The translations under genes and the position numbers were made by a program. Shown piece by piece: positions 50,057 through 59,247 of a stretch of 64,000 nucleotides of DNA. Below the pieces are notes generated by a model that was given only the letters and a program-made list of their open reading frames with translations, did not search any database and was not told where the DNA came from. This DNA comes from Alkalimonas mucilaginosa (GTDB taxonomy: Bacteria > Pseudomonadota > Gammaproteobacteria > Enterobacterales > Alteromonadaceae), in the NCBI RefSeq assembly GCF_036327005.1, contig NZ_JAUGZK010000010.1:1-64000 (forward strand), in the 5' to 3' direction. Each line of letters opens with the position of its first letter. Positions within the stretch are counted from its first letter, which is position 1.

Positions 50057-50745
50057 GCACTGAGCTGTTGACGTCTTGGCAACTTACCGGTCAGGACGAC
50101 AGCCATTTGCAGAAGCTTGCTAGCGGTGAGCTTTTACAAGCGGAGGCTGCCAATGCCTGGTTACAGCTGCGTCAATTGGCCAGACGGGATGGTATTGAGT
50201 TGGTGGCGGTATCCAGCTACCGCAGTTTTGAGCGTCAGGCGCAGATTTGGCAACAAAAGTGCAACGGCAGCCGTCCGGTACTCAACCAGCAACAACAGGC
50301 GCTGGATATCCAGCAGCTGTCTGGTTGGGACAAGCTCGAAGCCATTCTGTTGTACAGTGCTTTGCCAGGCACCAGCCGGCACCACTGGGGTACTGAGCTG
50401 GATGTGATGGATCAGGCGGCATTGCCTGCTGGTTATCAACTGCAGTTGGTCCCATCAGAATATCAACCCGGAGGGGTTTTTGCCCACCTGGCCGCCTGGC
50501 TGGACCGGCATGCGGCTGAAGCTGGTTTCTTTTTGCCTTACAGAAAGTACTCTGGCGGAGTCGCCGCTGAGCCCTGGCATTTAAGCTACCAGCCGCTTGC
50601 TAACGCCTGCTTAAAGCAATTAAGCCTGGACACCGTCCGGCAGGCCTTATTACGCCAACCGATAGCGGAACAAAGCCTGGTCCTTACCAAGCTGCCAGAG
50701 ATTTTCCAGCGCTATGTCCAGACCATCTGCGAGCCTGCCGCATGA
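50053..50745 (+). CDS. VanY-like D-Ala-D-Ala carboxypeptidase-family protein (M15B)
   Basis: A 230-residue protein. VSSYRSFERQAQIWQQK, TSRHHWGTELDVMD (SxHxxGxxxD: His110, Asp117) and EPWHLSY (third zinc His, about 178) are the full M15B set. Such enzymes trim the terminal D-Ala of peptidoglycan peptides. No signal peptide is seen, so it may act on cytosolic precursors or recycled peptides. ATGA overlaps join it to dapE and to the DUF2897 gene, consistent with a link to cell-wall synthesis. Confidence 0.88.
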   Translation: MSTELLTSWQLTGQDDSHLQKLASGELLQAEAANAWLQLRQLARRDGIELVAVSSYRSFERQAQIWQQKCNGSRPVLNQQQQALDIQQLSGWDKLEAILLYSALPGTSRHHWGTELDVMDQAALPAGYQLQLVPSEYQPGGVFAHLAAWLDRHAAEAGFFLPYRKYSGGVAAEPWHLSYQPLANACLKQLSLDTVRQALLRQPIAEQSLVLTKLPEIFQRYVQTICEPAA

Positions 50746-50957
50746 ACTGGGCCCTGTTCACTGCCCTGGTACTTGCCTTTGGTGTGATTCTGGGCAACCT
50801 GATGCTACTGCGCCATCTGGACAAACTATCGGGAGCTAAAACCACAAAGCCAACCGCTAAACCAGACGAGAATAAAAGCCTTACTGACAAACAGGGCCCT
50901 CTATCAGCAAAAAACCAGGGCCAAGCCAGCGAAACAACAAAGCCCGGCCCGGAATAA
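50742..50957 (+). CDS. DUF2897 small membrane protein
   Basis: A 71-residue protein with one N-terminal transmembrane helix (NWALFTALVLAFGVILGNLM) and a Lys/Pro/Thr-rich cytosolic or periplasmic tail. It matches DUF2897, which is found downstream of cell-wall genes in Alteromonadales. It is the last gene of the operon, overlapping the VanY-like gene by ATGA. Confidence 0.75.
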   Translation: MNWALFTALVLAFGVILGNLMLLRHLDKLSGAKTTKPTAKPDENKSLTDKQGPLSAKNQGQASETTKPGPE

Positions 50958-50961
50958 CCAC

Positions 50962-51981
50962 CTAAGACTGAGCGGTTGCGAAAAAACGTTGCAGCTGATC
51001 TTTTAAGTTAGGCGGCACACCACGAATGGTAAGTGTATCCTGCTGTGGATCGTATACTACCCGCTCACCCAGATGCTTCTGTTCAAAGCTGACACTAACG
51101 CCGGCACCAGCACCACTGAACTTTACCAAGGTTTTCAGGCTTTTCACTTCCACTGGAAATTGCTCGGCTACGGCCAGTTGTTGCTCGGCACAATAATGCA
51201 AAAAGCCATGCTGATCATCCGGGTCCATGGCTTCAGACAACTCTTTTAGCACAACATCCTGCCCTTGCTTGCTTTGTTCTTCGCAATATTGATAGACCTG
51301 TTGCCGTACCTGATTTTTCTCGGTCGGATCAAACTCCGCTGCACTCAGATACTCTTCCACGGAGCTAAGCATTTGCTTGCTGTTTTCTTTTGCATCCGAA
51401 CCTTCCGCACAGCCAAGGAAATCCAGAAAAAAATCGGCTACTTTGCGGCCGGCACGGCCGCGAATAAAAGAAATGGCGTGCGGATGGTTGCGATTGAGTT
51501 GATATTCAGTCAAGTCAATACGAGCCGCCAGCTGCATTCGGGCAATATCAAGGTGTTTGGCGGCCGCCAGATCCAACTCGGCAGTGACGCTGAAATGCTC
51601 TTTACTACCCAGCAGGCACAGCAGCAAATAATCGGTGGCCAGATAACGATAGTGGCTAATCAGCAAATAGCCCGACTCTGCCAACTGATGTTCTGTCAGT
51701 TGCCGGACCAATTCAGCTGCCGCAGTCTTAGCCAGCTGTAAAAAATCCTCGGGTTGTTGCAGCCATTGTTCAAGGCTGTCTTGCACCAAAGGGGATTTTT
51801 CCTCACTAAAGCGGGCATAGCCCTTGGCCGGCTTTCCGTTGTAAGACAAGTGCAACTGCTCAAGCAGATGGCAGACTTGGGCATTGGTTGGCACCAACGC
51901 CTGAGGCTCGCGGATTTGGGGGGCTTGCTGCTCATCCAGCTCAAGATAATGAATGGTTAACTGGAACACATCGACCGACAT
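50962..51981 (-). CDS. yejK: Nucleoid-associated protein YejK (NdpA)
   Basis: A 339-residue protein. The N-terminus (MSVDVFQLTIHYLELDEQQA), the middle LAAAKHLDIARMQLAARIDLTEY, NHPHAISFIRGRAGRKVADFFLDFLGC and the C-terminal RVVYDPQQDTLTIRGVPPNLKDQLQ follow the family. YejK binds DNA and is reported to interact with topoisomerases. It is divergent from yejL as in E. coli. AGGAAAA precedes the ATG. Confidence 0.94.
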   Translation of the reverse strand: MSVDVFQLTIHYLELDEQQAPQIREPQALVPTNAQVCHLLEQLHLSYNGKPAKGYARFSEEKSPLVQDSLEQWLQQPEDFLQLAKTAAAELVRQLTEHQLAESGYLLISHYRYLATDYLLLCLLGSKEHFSVTAELDLAAAKHLDIARMQLAARIDLTEYQLNRNHPHAISFIRGRAGRKVADFFLDFLGCAEGSDAKENSKQMLSSVEEYLSAAEFDPTEKNQVRQQVYQYCEEQSKQGQDVVLKELSEAMDPDDQHGFLHYCAEQQLAVAEQFPVEVKSLKTLVKFSGAGAGVSVSFEQKHLGERVVYDPQQDTLTIRGVPPNLKDQLQRFFATAQS

Positions 51982-52049
51982 AAATTTTCCTAATGTTGCA
52001 GATTTCTGTTACTATTCACACCAGATAAGCGGACTTTCCCGGTACTCCC

Positions 52050-52271
52050 ATGCCCATTGTATCAAAGTATTCTTCCTCGCAAATTGAAAATCTGGTCAAT
52101 GCCCTGTTGGACGAGCTGCGTCAGCAAGAGGCCACCACGGAACTTAGCCTGATGTGTCTGGGCAATGCTGTCAGCCATATCGTCAATCAGAATGTGCCTG
52201 TATCGAAGCGTGCTGAACTGGTGCAGCAATTTTGTCTGGCGCTAAGCGACAGCATCTCCAGCAAAACCTGA
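52050..52271 (+). CDS. yejL: YejL (DUF1414) protein
   Basis: A 73-residue helical protein (MPIVSKYSSSQIENLVNALL, then ELSLMCLGNAVSHIVNQNVP). It matches YejL over its whole length; E. coli YejL is a small dimer of unknown function. It lies 11 bases before the yejM homologue, in the conserved yejK/yejL/yejM order. Confidence 0.92.
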   Translation: MPIVSKYSSSQIENLVNALLDELRQQEATTELSLMCLGNAVSHIVNQNVPVSKRAELVQQFCLALSDSISSKT

Positions 52272-52282
52272 TAGCCTAAGTT

Positions 52283-53815
52283 ATGGTACTGGAGCATAAC
52301 CTTTCACTGGTCAACAAAGTCAACCGACTGCTCAATTGGGGGCATTGGTTTACTTTTTTTAATATCCTGCTGGCCTTACTGGTCACTGCCAGTTATTGGC
52401 TTGCTGAGCCTTTGCCGCAAAGCCTGCTTGGCTGGAGTTACCTGCTGAGCAATTGGCTGGGGCATACGGCTTTCCTGTGTTTCTTATTTTTTATCCTGAC
52501 GGTGTTTCCGATCAGCTTGTTGTTTCCATCACAAAAGCATGTGCGGGGTCTTGGTGCCGCTCTGGCGACCGTGGCCCTGGTTGTACTGATCTTTGATGCT
52601 TACGTCTATCGTAGCCTTGGCTACCATATTGGCAATACATCCTGGCAGCAAACCATCGAGTTGATGCAATCGCAGATTGTCACCAATTTGCGCAATTTCG
52701 TGCTGATTGTCAGCGTCACCGCAGCCGGCATACTGGCAATGCAACTAACGCTGAGTAATTTTTGCTGGAAAAAAGTAGGTCGGTTGCAGGCAACCCGCAG
52801 TGGCCGCCCTATCTGGATTTTCTTTGTTGGTAGCTTTACCCTGAGCCACCTGATCCATATCTGGGGCGATGCCCAACTGAACCTGGATATAGTCCGCCAG
52901 GACAATGTGCTGCCATTAACCTATCCGGCAACGGCTAAAAGCTTTCTGGCCCGCTACCGCCTGTTAGACCGACAAGAGCGCGCCAGCAGCCAACAACAGC
53001 AATTGGATGCACTGGATTATCTTAAGCCCGTGTCTACCCAGTTGCAGTGCCAGCCAGTGCAAACAGAGCCATTAACTCTGGTCATCACACCAAGATTAAG
53101 CCAGCAAGACAAGCAATGGCTGGATCAACAGGGACTGCGCAGGCTGGCTCCGCACTTTGCCCCCACCGAGCCCCAAGAAGCCTTGGTGCACCTGTTGTTT
53201 GGCCAGTTTGCTGCCCCAGAATACATCCCTACATTGCTGGAAACACCTCCGTCATGGCTGCTGCAACAGCCTGAACGTTTTGGTATTGAATTGGATGAAA
53301 ATTTTTCGGTAGTTCCAGCCTGGATGCAAAACTTTTCGCAACCCGATGCTGCCGTGCAATTGCAGTTCCTGCGTCAGCCAGCCGATATCCAGCTACCTGC
53401 CGCGGGCCCATTACTGGTAGTGGAGCTGACCGGAAGCCACTCACAGTGGAAGCTGGCTCCGGCATCCGGCTGGTACCTCTGGCCTGAACTACGGCAGCAG
53501 CAGCAAGCTGCCGCCGGCTTGCATTTAGATCTGCTGCCTACCCTGCTGGCCTATGCTGGCTGTCAAAGTCAGCCTCTGTTAACCGGTGATAACCTGTTGG
53601 CACCACGCAACTTGCCCAAACTGGCGATTAGCCAACACGAAGTGTACAGCTTTTACAAAGATAAGCTGGTGATTATTCGTGAAGATCACAGCTTTGGTGT
53701 CTGGTCTGCCGCAACTGGCTTACCGCTGAATGAGCGTTTCGATATGCCGATGCTGGTCGATGCCATGCAGCGGTTACCAATACGCAACAACGATACCACC
53801 AGTCCTGATCACTAA
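52283..53815 (+). CDS. yejM: YejM/PbgA/LapC inner-membrane protein with a reduced periplasmic domain
   Basis: A 510-residue protein against about 586 in E. coli. Five transmembrane segments fill the first 190 residues (NWGHWFTFFNILLALLVTAS; WLGHTAFLCFLFFILTVF), as in YejM, which senses LPS and controls LpxC through LapB. The basic linker (CWKKVGRLQATRSGRP) is retained. The periplasmic sulfatase-like domain is short and diverged: LTLVITPRLSQQDKQW replaces the usual core, and no metal-binding Thr/Asp cluster is left. The order after yejL supports the assignment. Confidence 0.82.
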   Translation: MVLEHNLSLVNKVNRLLNWGHWFTFFNILLALLVTASYWLAEPLPQSLLGWSYLLSNWLGHTAFLCFLFFILTVFPISLLFPSQKHVRGLGAALATVALVVLIFDAYVYRSLGYHIGNTSWQQTIELMQSQIVTNLRNFVLIVSVTAAGILAMQLTLSNFCWKKVGRLQATRSGRPIWIFFVGSFTLSHLIHIWGDAQLNLDIVRQDNVLPLTYPATAKSFLARYRLLDRQERASSQQQQLDALDYLKPVSTQLQCQPVQTEPLTLVITPRLSQQDKQWLDQQGLRRLAPHFAPTEPQEALVHLLFGQFAAPEYIPTLLETPPSWLLQQPERFGIELDENFSVVPAWMQNFSQPDAAVQLQFLRQPADIQLPAAGPLLVVELTGSHSQWKLAPASGWYLWPELRQQQQAAAGLHLDLLPTLLAYAGCQSQPLLTGDNLLAPRNLPKLAISQHEVYSFYKDKLVIIREDHSFGVWSAATGLPLNERFDMPMLVDAMQRLPIRNNDTTSPDH

Positions 53816-53849
53816 AAGCTACCCAACCGCCATTTAAAAAGGAAATCTC

Positions 53850-54677
53850 ATGCTGGCACTTGGTAAAATTAATCGGCTCGCCATTAAAAAGAAAGTCGAG
53901 TTTGGCTACTTTATGGATGGTCTGGAGTGGGGTGAAATCCTGCTGCCCAAGCGCTATGCTCCAGCAGATGCTGCACCTGGTCAGTTGTTGGATGTGTTTT
54001 TGTATCTGGACTCTGAAGATCAACTCATCGCCACCACTGAAACGCCAAAGATCCAGGTCGGAGGCTTTGCCTTACTGCAGGCTGTCGATGTAAACCGGGT
54101 TGGTGCTTTCTTGCAGTGGGGGCTGAGTAAGGACTTGCTGGTGCCCTACAGCGAACAGCAAATCCCAATGCAAGCGAACAAACGCTACCTGGTACATTGC
54201 TTGGTGGACAAGAGCAACCGTATTATAGCCTCCAGTAAGCTGGACAAATTCCTGGACAAAACTCCGGCCAAGTACCAAGAGAAGCAAGCGGTTGATATCA
54301 TTATTGCCAACCACACAGAGCTGGGCTACAAAGCAATTATCAACCAACAACACTGGGGTTTGCTGTTTAAAGATCAGGTGGTCGAACGCTTGTACCCGGG
54401 GCAACAGTTGACTGCCTATATCCGCCAGGTACGTAGCGACGGTAAAATTGATTTAAGCCTGAATCCAATAGGTGCAGCCAAAGTTAAAAACCTGGAGCCT
54501 GTTATACTGGATGCACTGCAACAAGCGGGTGGGTTTTTACCCTTACACGATAAAAGCAGCCCGGATGAAATTTATCAACAATTTTCAGCCAGCAAGAAGG
54601 CCTTCAAGCAAGCCATTGGCAGTTTATTCAAAGCCAAGAAAATTCGTATCGGAGCTGATGGGATCTATTTACTGTAA
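53850..54677 (+). CDS. cvfB: CvfB/YitL-like S1 RNA-binding protein
   Basis: A 275-residue protein with three S1-like OB folds and a C-terminal winged helix: GKINRLAIKKKVEFGYFMDG, NRVGAFLQWGLSKDLLVPYS, IIANHTELGYKAIINQQHWG and IYQQFSASKKAFKQAIGSLFKAKKI-type residues. This is the CvfB family, which binds RNA and affects virulence genes in Staphylococcus; its role here is unknown. AAGGAAA precedes the ATG. Its 3' end overlaps the EAL gene by nine bases. Confidence 0.85.
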   Translation: MLALGKINRLAIKKKVEFGYFMDGLEWGEILLPKRYAPADAAPGQLLDVFLYLDSEDQLIATTETPKIQVGGFALLQAVDVNRVGAFLQWGLSKDLLVPYSEQQIPMQANKRYLVHCLVDKSNRIIASSKLDKFLDKTPAKYQEKQAVDIIIANHTELGYKAIINQQHWGLLFKDQVVERLYPGQQLTAYIRQVRSDGKIDLSLNPIGAAKVKNLEPVILDALQQAGGFLPLHDKSSPDEIYQQFSASKKAFKQAIGSLFKAKKIRIGADGIYLL

Positions 54678-57080
54678 ATCAGCTCTTGCCGCTTTCAGCC
54701 AATCCATGGCTTGTTCAGCGCTAAGTGGCCTGGCAAACCAGTACCCCTGGCCGTAATCGCAACCAAGGCGCTGTAAAACCTGTTGCTGGGCCTTGGTTTC
54801 AATGCCTTCAGCTACCACACTCAGTTGCAAACCTTTCGCCAGAGCAATGATGGTATTCACAATGGGATGATCGGTTGCATCATCCGTCATATTACTGATA
54901 AAACTACGATCAATTTTTAATACATCCAGCCTGAACTCACTCAGGTAGCTCAGACTGGAATAGCCAGTACCAAAATCATCCAGCAGAATACGAATACCGC
55001 GCTGTCGCAGCTGCCGCAAGCTGTCTTTGGCCTGGCTGATATTTTCGATCAGCGACCGCTCGGTCAATTCCAGCGCCAGGCAACTGCATGGAATGCCATA
55101 TTGTTGAAACAACTCATCTAACCAGGTCACAAAGCCCGGCTCCGAGAGCGTGGCACCACAGACATTCACACTAAGGTAAAAGCGCTGACCGGCAGCAAAC
55201 CAAAAAGCCGCCTGACGCAGGGCTTTTCGCAAGACATAATGATCGATGCGAATAATCAACCTGCTTTGCTCTGCAATAGGAATAAAATGATCAGGAGCAA
55301 TCAATCCCCGCTCCGGATGCTGCCAGCGGATCAAGGCTTCAAAGCCTTGTATTGCCATGCCCTGCAAAGCAACAATGGGTTGATACATCAAATGAAACTG
55401 ATCATCCAGTAAAGCAATGGTCAGCTCCTGCTCTATACTCCAGCCAGATGCAGTCTCCGCTTGCATGCTCTCATCGTACACACGGTAGACGCCACGCCCA
55501 TCTTTCTTTGCTTGATACATAGCAATATCAGCGCGGCGAATTAACTCATCCGGTACCAACCCCGGTGCATCCAGCTCGCAAAAGCTGATACCAATGCTGG
55601 TCGAAGCCAGCAAAGACAGGGTGCCAACCTGCACCGGACATTGCAGTGCAGCCAGGATCCGCCGGGCAACTTCTTCGATGGTCGTCAGACCCTCTACATC
55701 TTCCAGCAAAATAGCAAATTCATCCCCTCCCAACCGGGCTAAAGTATCACTTTGACGCATGCAACTTTTTAACTGCTTGCCAACCGCAATTAGAAATGCA
55801 TCACCGATGGTGTGACCATAGGTATCATTGACTGCTTTAAATTTATCCAGATCCAGATACATCACCGCCAGTTTTTGCTCCGGGAAACGTTGCATCCGTA
55901 AAAACGCATGATTCACCCGATCCAGAAACAGCGCCCGGTTTGGTAAAGCAGTCAGGCTATCGTGCAAAGCCTGATGTTGCAATTTTCGCTCGGAAAATAC
56001 CCGCTCTAAGGCGTTGGAGATATGCTGTGCCACAAAGGTCAGAAGCTCCTGATCGCCGTGATCATAGTGAATTTGTTCAATGTAACTTTGCACTACCACC
56101 ACACCATGCACACTATCGCCGGAATGAAAGGGAACGCCCAGCCAGCAAGCCGGCATTTTGCCGTACACTTTCAGCTGATGTTGTTGGTAAAAAGTGATCA
56201 GTTCATCCCGGTTGATCCGTAAGGGACGATCAGTGCGAAATACATAGCCGGTCAGGCTGCTCTTGAGGATCTCTTTGGGATACACCTTGTTAGGTGTTTC
56301 ATCACCTCGCGTATCAACAAAGTACGGGAAATGCAGTTGATCTTTTTCATCATCGTACAAAGCGATAAAAAAGTTCGGTGCATACATCAGGGCGCTCACC
56401 ACCTGATGAACATGACTGTAGAATTCGGACAAATCCTCTGCCAGGTAGGAAAAAGCGGCAATCTCATACAAGGATTTTTGCAGCTTTTCGGCATACTCCA
56501 GCTTATCGACCGACTCTTCCAGTTGCGCCATAGTGTGTAAGCTGCGCAGTTTACTGGCTAGAATGGAAGCTATGCTTTCCAGCAACCGTTGGTGACGCAC
56601 GGTAAAGTAGTTTGCTTGCTGGTGTTCGGAATCAATCACCGCCAGCACCAAGCCTTCATCCACCACAGGGACAGCCAGCTCCGACAAACTGGGAGTAACA
56701 TCCAGTAAATAATGCTCATTTTGACGCGTGTCATGGGCCAGAATAGTCCGGCGCTGCCTGGCGCAATAGCCCACGATGCCCTGTTGCATTGAAAGCTTGC
56801 GGTAACCACCATCATCGGTCAGGTTGCGCGAACCTGCTGCAGCGTAACGTACCAATTGCTGCTGGCTTGCATCGATCAGATAAATGGCGCAATCTTCAAA
56901 ACCGAGCTCAAAAGCAAGCGTGCTGGCGACATAATCCGTCACCGCCTGCACATCATTTAGTTGATGCAGCTCTATGGCAAGCTGATTAATAATTTTGAGC
57001 TCATGATTTTGCTCAGTTAACTGAGCTAACTGGTGGTTTAGCTGGGTGACTTCAGGAGTATCCTGATAACGCTTCGTCAT
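54669..57080 (-). CDS. GAF-GAF-GGDEF-EAL cyclic-di-GMP protein
   Basis: An 803-residue protein if started at ATG 57080; ATGs at 57149 and 57170 are possible, and none has a clear ribosome site. After a coiled-coil start (TQLNHQLAQLTEQNHELKII) come two GAF domains (about 30-175 and 205-360), GGDEF (about 375-530, RLGGDEFAIL intact) and EAL (about 550-800, FEALIRWQHP, LDDFGTGYSSLSYL and VAEGIETKAQQ intact). Both enzymatic domains look competent, so it may make or break cyclic-di-GMP depending on GAF ligands. No transmembrane segment. Monocistronic. Confidence 0.92.
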   Translation of the reverse strand: MTKRYQDTPEVTQLNHQLAQLTEQNHELKIINQLAIELHQLNDVQAVTDYVASTLAFELGFEDCAIYLIDASQQQLVRYAAAGSRNLTDDGGYRKLSMQQGIVGYCARQRRTILAHDTRQNEHYLLDVTPSLSELAVPVVDEGLVLAVIDSEHQQANYFTVRHQRLLESIASILASKLRSLHTMAQLEESVDKLEYAEKLQKSLYEIAAFSYLAEDLSEFYSHVHQVVSALMYAPNFFIALYDDEKDQLHFPYFVDTRGDETPNKVYPKEILKSSLTGYVFRTDRPLRINRDELITFYQQHQLKVYGKMPACWLGVPFHSGDSVHGVVVVQSYIEQIHYDHGDQELLTFVAQHISNALERVFSERKLQHQALHDSLTALPNRALFLDRVNHAFLRMQRFPEQKLAVMYLDLDKFKAVNDTYGHTIGDAFLIAVGKQLKSCMRQSDTLARLGGDEFAILLEDVEGLTTIEEVARRILAALQCPVQVGTLSLLASTSIGISFCELDAPGLVPDELIRRADIAMYQAKKDGRGVYRVYDESMQAETASGWSIEQELTIALLDDQFHLMYQPIVALQGMAIQGFEALIRWQHPERGLIAPDHFIPIAEQSRLIIRIDHYVLRKALRQAAFWFAAGQRFYLSVNVCGATLSEPGFVTWLDELFQQYGIPCSCLALELTERSLIENISQAKDSLRQLRQRGIRILLDDFGTGYSSLSYLSEFRLDVLKIDRSFISNMTDDATDHPIVNTIIALAKGLQLSVVAEGIETKAQQQVLQRLGCDYGQGYWFARPLSAEQAMDWLKAARADLQ

Positions 57081-57262
57081 AGCTGCAGGGTCATCGCTCG
57101 CCGTTTCATTATTCTTTGTCTCGCTTATAACACAGAATAATGGCTTCATACCAGCGTAAAACCATGCCATGCACTACGTAAACCATGCTATGCACTAAAG
57201 GTGGCGCACTTTAGAGAAAAATTGGCCATCTGGCAAAGACGGCCAAACACACAACCTTTGCT

Positions 57263-58507
57263 TTAAAATGCCGCCCGATTTGCAGGCTTACTTAGCACCA
57301 AATGCACCGTGCTGGTAGCGCGCTCTAAAAAGCCGCCCTCACAATAACACAGGTAATAATGCCACAGACGAATAAAGTCGCGATCATAGCCAAGCTTTTG
57401 AACTTCCTCTTTCTGCTGTAAAAAGCGTTCACACCAGTGGTTCAGGGTTTTGGCATAATCCAGACCAATATCCTGCAGTTGGCGAATCACCAGGTCAGTC
57501 CGCTTAGTCACTGCCTCCGACATGCGGTGAATGGATGGCAAGCAGCCGCCCGGGAAAATATAACGTTTAATAAAATCGACTTCCCTGACGTACTGGCGGT
57601 AACGTTGATCGACCATGGTAATGGCTTGCAGTACCATGATTCCATCAGGCTTTAACAAAGAAGAACATGCCTGAAAATAAGTGTCCAGGTACTCATCCCC
57701 TACCGCTTCGATCATTTCTATCGACACCAGTTTATCGTAACTGCCAGTAAGATCGCGGTAATCCTGCAGCAAAAGAGTAATCTTATCTTGCAAGCCTGCA
57801 GCTTCAACCTGGCTTTTTGCATACAGGTATTGCTGCTCTGAAATAGTGGTGGTCGTCACTTTGCAGCCATAGTGCTGAGCCGCGTAAATTGCCATTCCCC
57901 CCCAGCCGGTGCCAATTTCCAGCAAATGATCATCAGCACACAACTGCAAGCGCTGACAGAGTAATTCCAGCTTGTGTTGCTGTGCTTGTTCCAGGCTTGC
58001 ATCTGCAGTCGGGTAAACCGCGCTGGAATACATCATGCTCTCATCCAGAAACAAGCGGTACATAGCATTACCAAGATCATAATGGGCCGAGATATTTTTC
58101 CTGGCTTGCCGTTTCGAGTTGCTGTTACGTAGGTTTAATAATTTTAGCCAGGGGCGGCTAAGGCGGGTCCAGTTCGAGTCCATTTGATCAAGCACCGTCA
58201 GGTTACGGGCAAAAATACGAACCAAATCGGTCAGTTGATCGCAGCTCCAGGCGCCTTCAACATATCCCTCTGCCGCGCCAATAGAGCCACTGCTAAGCAT
58301 TTTGCGGTAAAAAGCAGGGTCCTGCACCCGAATGGTTACATGCAAATCGGCTGACTTATCACCAAATTCAAGCAGTTGCGAGCCTTCAGTGATACGAATA
58401 AAGCCATGCTGAAGTCTGGCAATGAAGTTCAGTACCACACGACGGCTTAGTTTATCCAGCCAACTCAATTTACGGGCAACCGCCCCCTCCGTCAACGACA
58501 TTGTCAT
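57263..58507 (-). CDS. cfa: Cyclopropane-fatty-acyl-phospholipid synthase-family methyltransferase
   Basis: A 414-residue enzyme. I prefer ATG 58507, eight bases behind AAGGA, over the ATG at 58513 that overlaps the upstream stop. The N-terminal domain contains GSIGAAEGYVEGAWSCDQLTD; the methyltransferase has LLEIGTGWGGMAIYAAQHYG (SAM site), SIEMIEAVGDEYLDTYF and YIFPGGCLPS. Members in this operon context methylate unsaturated phospholipid acyl chains, giving cyclopropane or methyl-branched products. It is the last gene of the photolyase operon. Confidence 0.9.
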   Translation of the reverse strand: MTMSLTEGAVARKLSWLDKLSRRVVLNFIARLQHGFIRITEGSQLLEFGDKSADLHVTIRVQDPAFYRKMLSSGSIGAAEGYVEGAWSCDQLTDLVRIFARNLTVLDQMDSNWTRLSRPWLKLLNLRNSNSKRQARKNISAHYDLGNAMYRLFLDESMMYSSAVYPTADASLEQAQQHKLELLCQRLQLCADDHLLEIGTGWGGMAIYAAQHYGCKVTTTTISEQQYLYAKSQVEAAGLQDKITLLLQDYRDLTGSYDKLVSIEMIEAVGDEYLDTYFQACSSLLKPDGIMVLQAITMVDQRYRQYVREVDFIKRYIFPGGCLPSIHRMSEAVTKRTDLVIRQLQDIGLDYAKTLNHWCERFLQQKEEVQKLGYDRDFIRLWHYYLCYCEGGFLERATSTVHLVLSKPANRAAF

Positions 58508-58512
58508 TGGCA

Positions 58513-59247
58513 TTATCCTTTTTTGCTATGGGCATACACTGGGGTTCTTTTCAGAAACAGCTTCAGTGCATGCCAGTAAATTCGTATTTTTACCAATACG
58601 TTAGGCCAGGGATTGCGGATCAGTACTTTCCATAGCTGTTTGCTGCACAGCAGCTGTCGCCGCAATGTCATCCAGGCACAAAATACCTGCTGCTCGTCTT
58701 TGTAATTCTGAATAGAGCAGCTCAATTGCTCTGCTGGTGCGTTAACACGCCAGTGATATTGCATGGCAATCGGATTAAATGGCGACACATGAAAAGTCTT
58801 GTCGTGCTGGAAACGACCATCAGGCCCGACCGGGATCAAATAGTGATGCCGTTCATTCCAGGGGGTATTGCTCACTTCAGCCAACAGATAGATCAACTGC
58901 TGGCTCTGATTGTAACAATAGTACAGAGTAAGCGGGCTGAAGTAATGCCCCCAGTTGGCCAAAGGGCTCAGCAAATAAACATCTGTAATGGCAGTTTGCC
59001 CACCCAACTGCTGCACTTTATCGCAGACCGCCTGGTACAAACAGGCAGCCCCTGTCAGGTAATCCTTGCGCCGGTAACTAAAAGCAGCAAAACCTTCGTA
59101 CTTCAATAACCAACTACGGCCGAGGCTGGGTAACTGCTTGCTATTAAGCCAGAAGTAATGCACTCCATAACCAAAGCCATGTGATTTAGGTACGAAACGC
59201 TTGTGTCCTAACTCGCCCAGGTAGAAGGCGTGCCCGCAATCAGTCAT
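58513..59247 (-). CDS. DUF1365 protein
   Basis: A 244-residue protein from ATG 59247 (MTDCGHAFYLGELGHKRFVP), overlapping the oxidoreductase gene by eight bases. HGFGYGVHYFWLNSKQLPSL, FSPLTLYYCYNQSQQLIYLL, EVSNTPWNERHHYLI and KTFHVSPFNPIAMQYHWRV are DUF1365 hallmarks. The family is found with FAD oxidoreductases and cfa-like genes in photo-oxidative stress clusters; its reaction is unknown. Confidence 0.88.
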   Translation of the reverse strand: MTDCGHAFYLGELGHKRFVPKSHGFGYGVHYFWLNSKQLPSLGRSWLLKYEGFAAFSYRRKDYLTGAACLYQAVCDKVQQLGGQTAITDVYLLSPLANWGHYFSPLTLYYCYNQSQQLIYLLAEVSNTPWNERHHYLIPVGPDGRFQHDKTFHVSPFNPIAMQYHWRVNAPAEQLSCSIQNYKDEQQVFCAWMTLRRQLLCSKQLWKVLIRNPWPNVLVKIRIYWHALKLFLKRTPVYAHSKKG

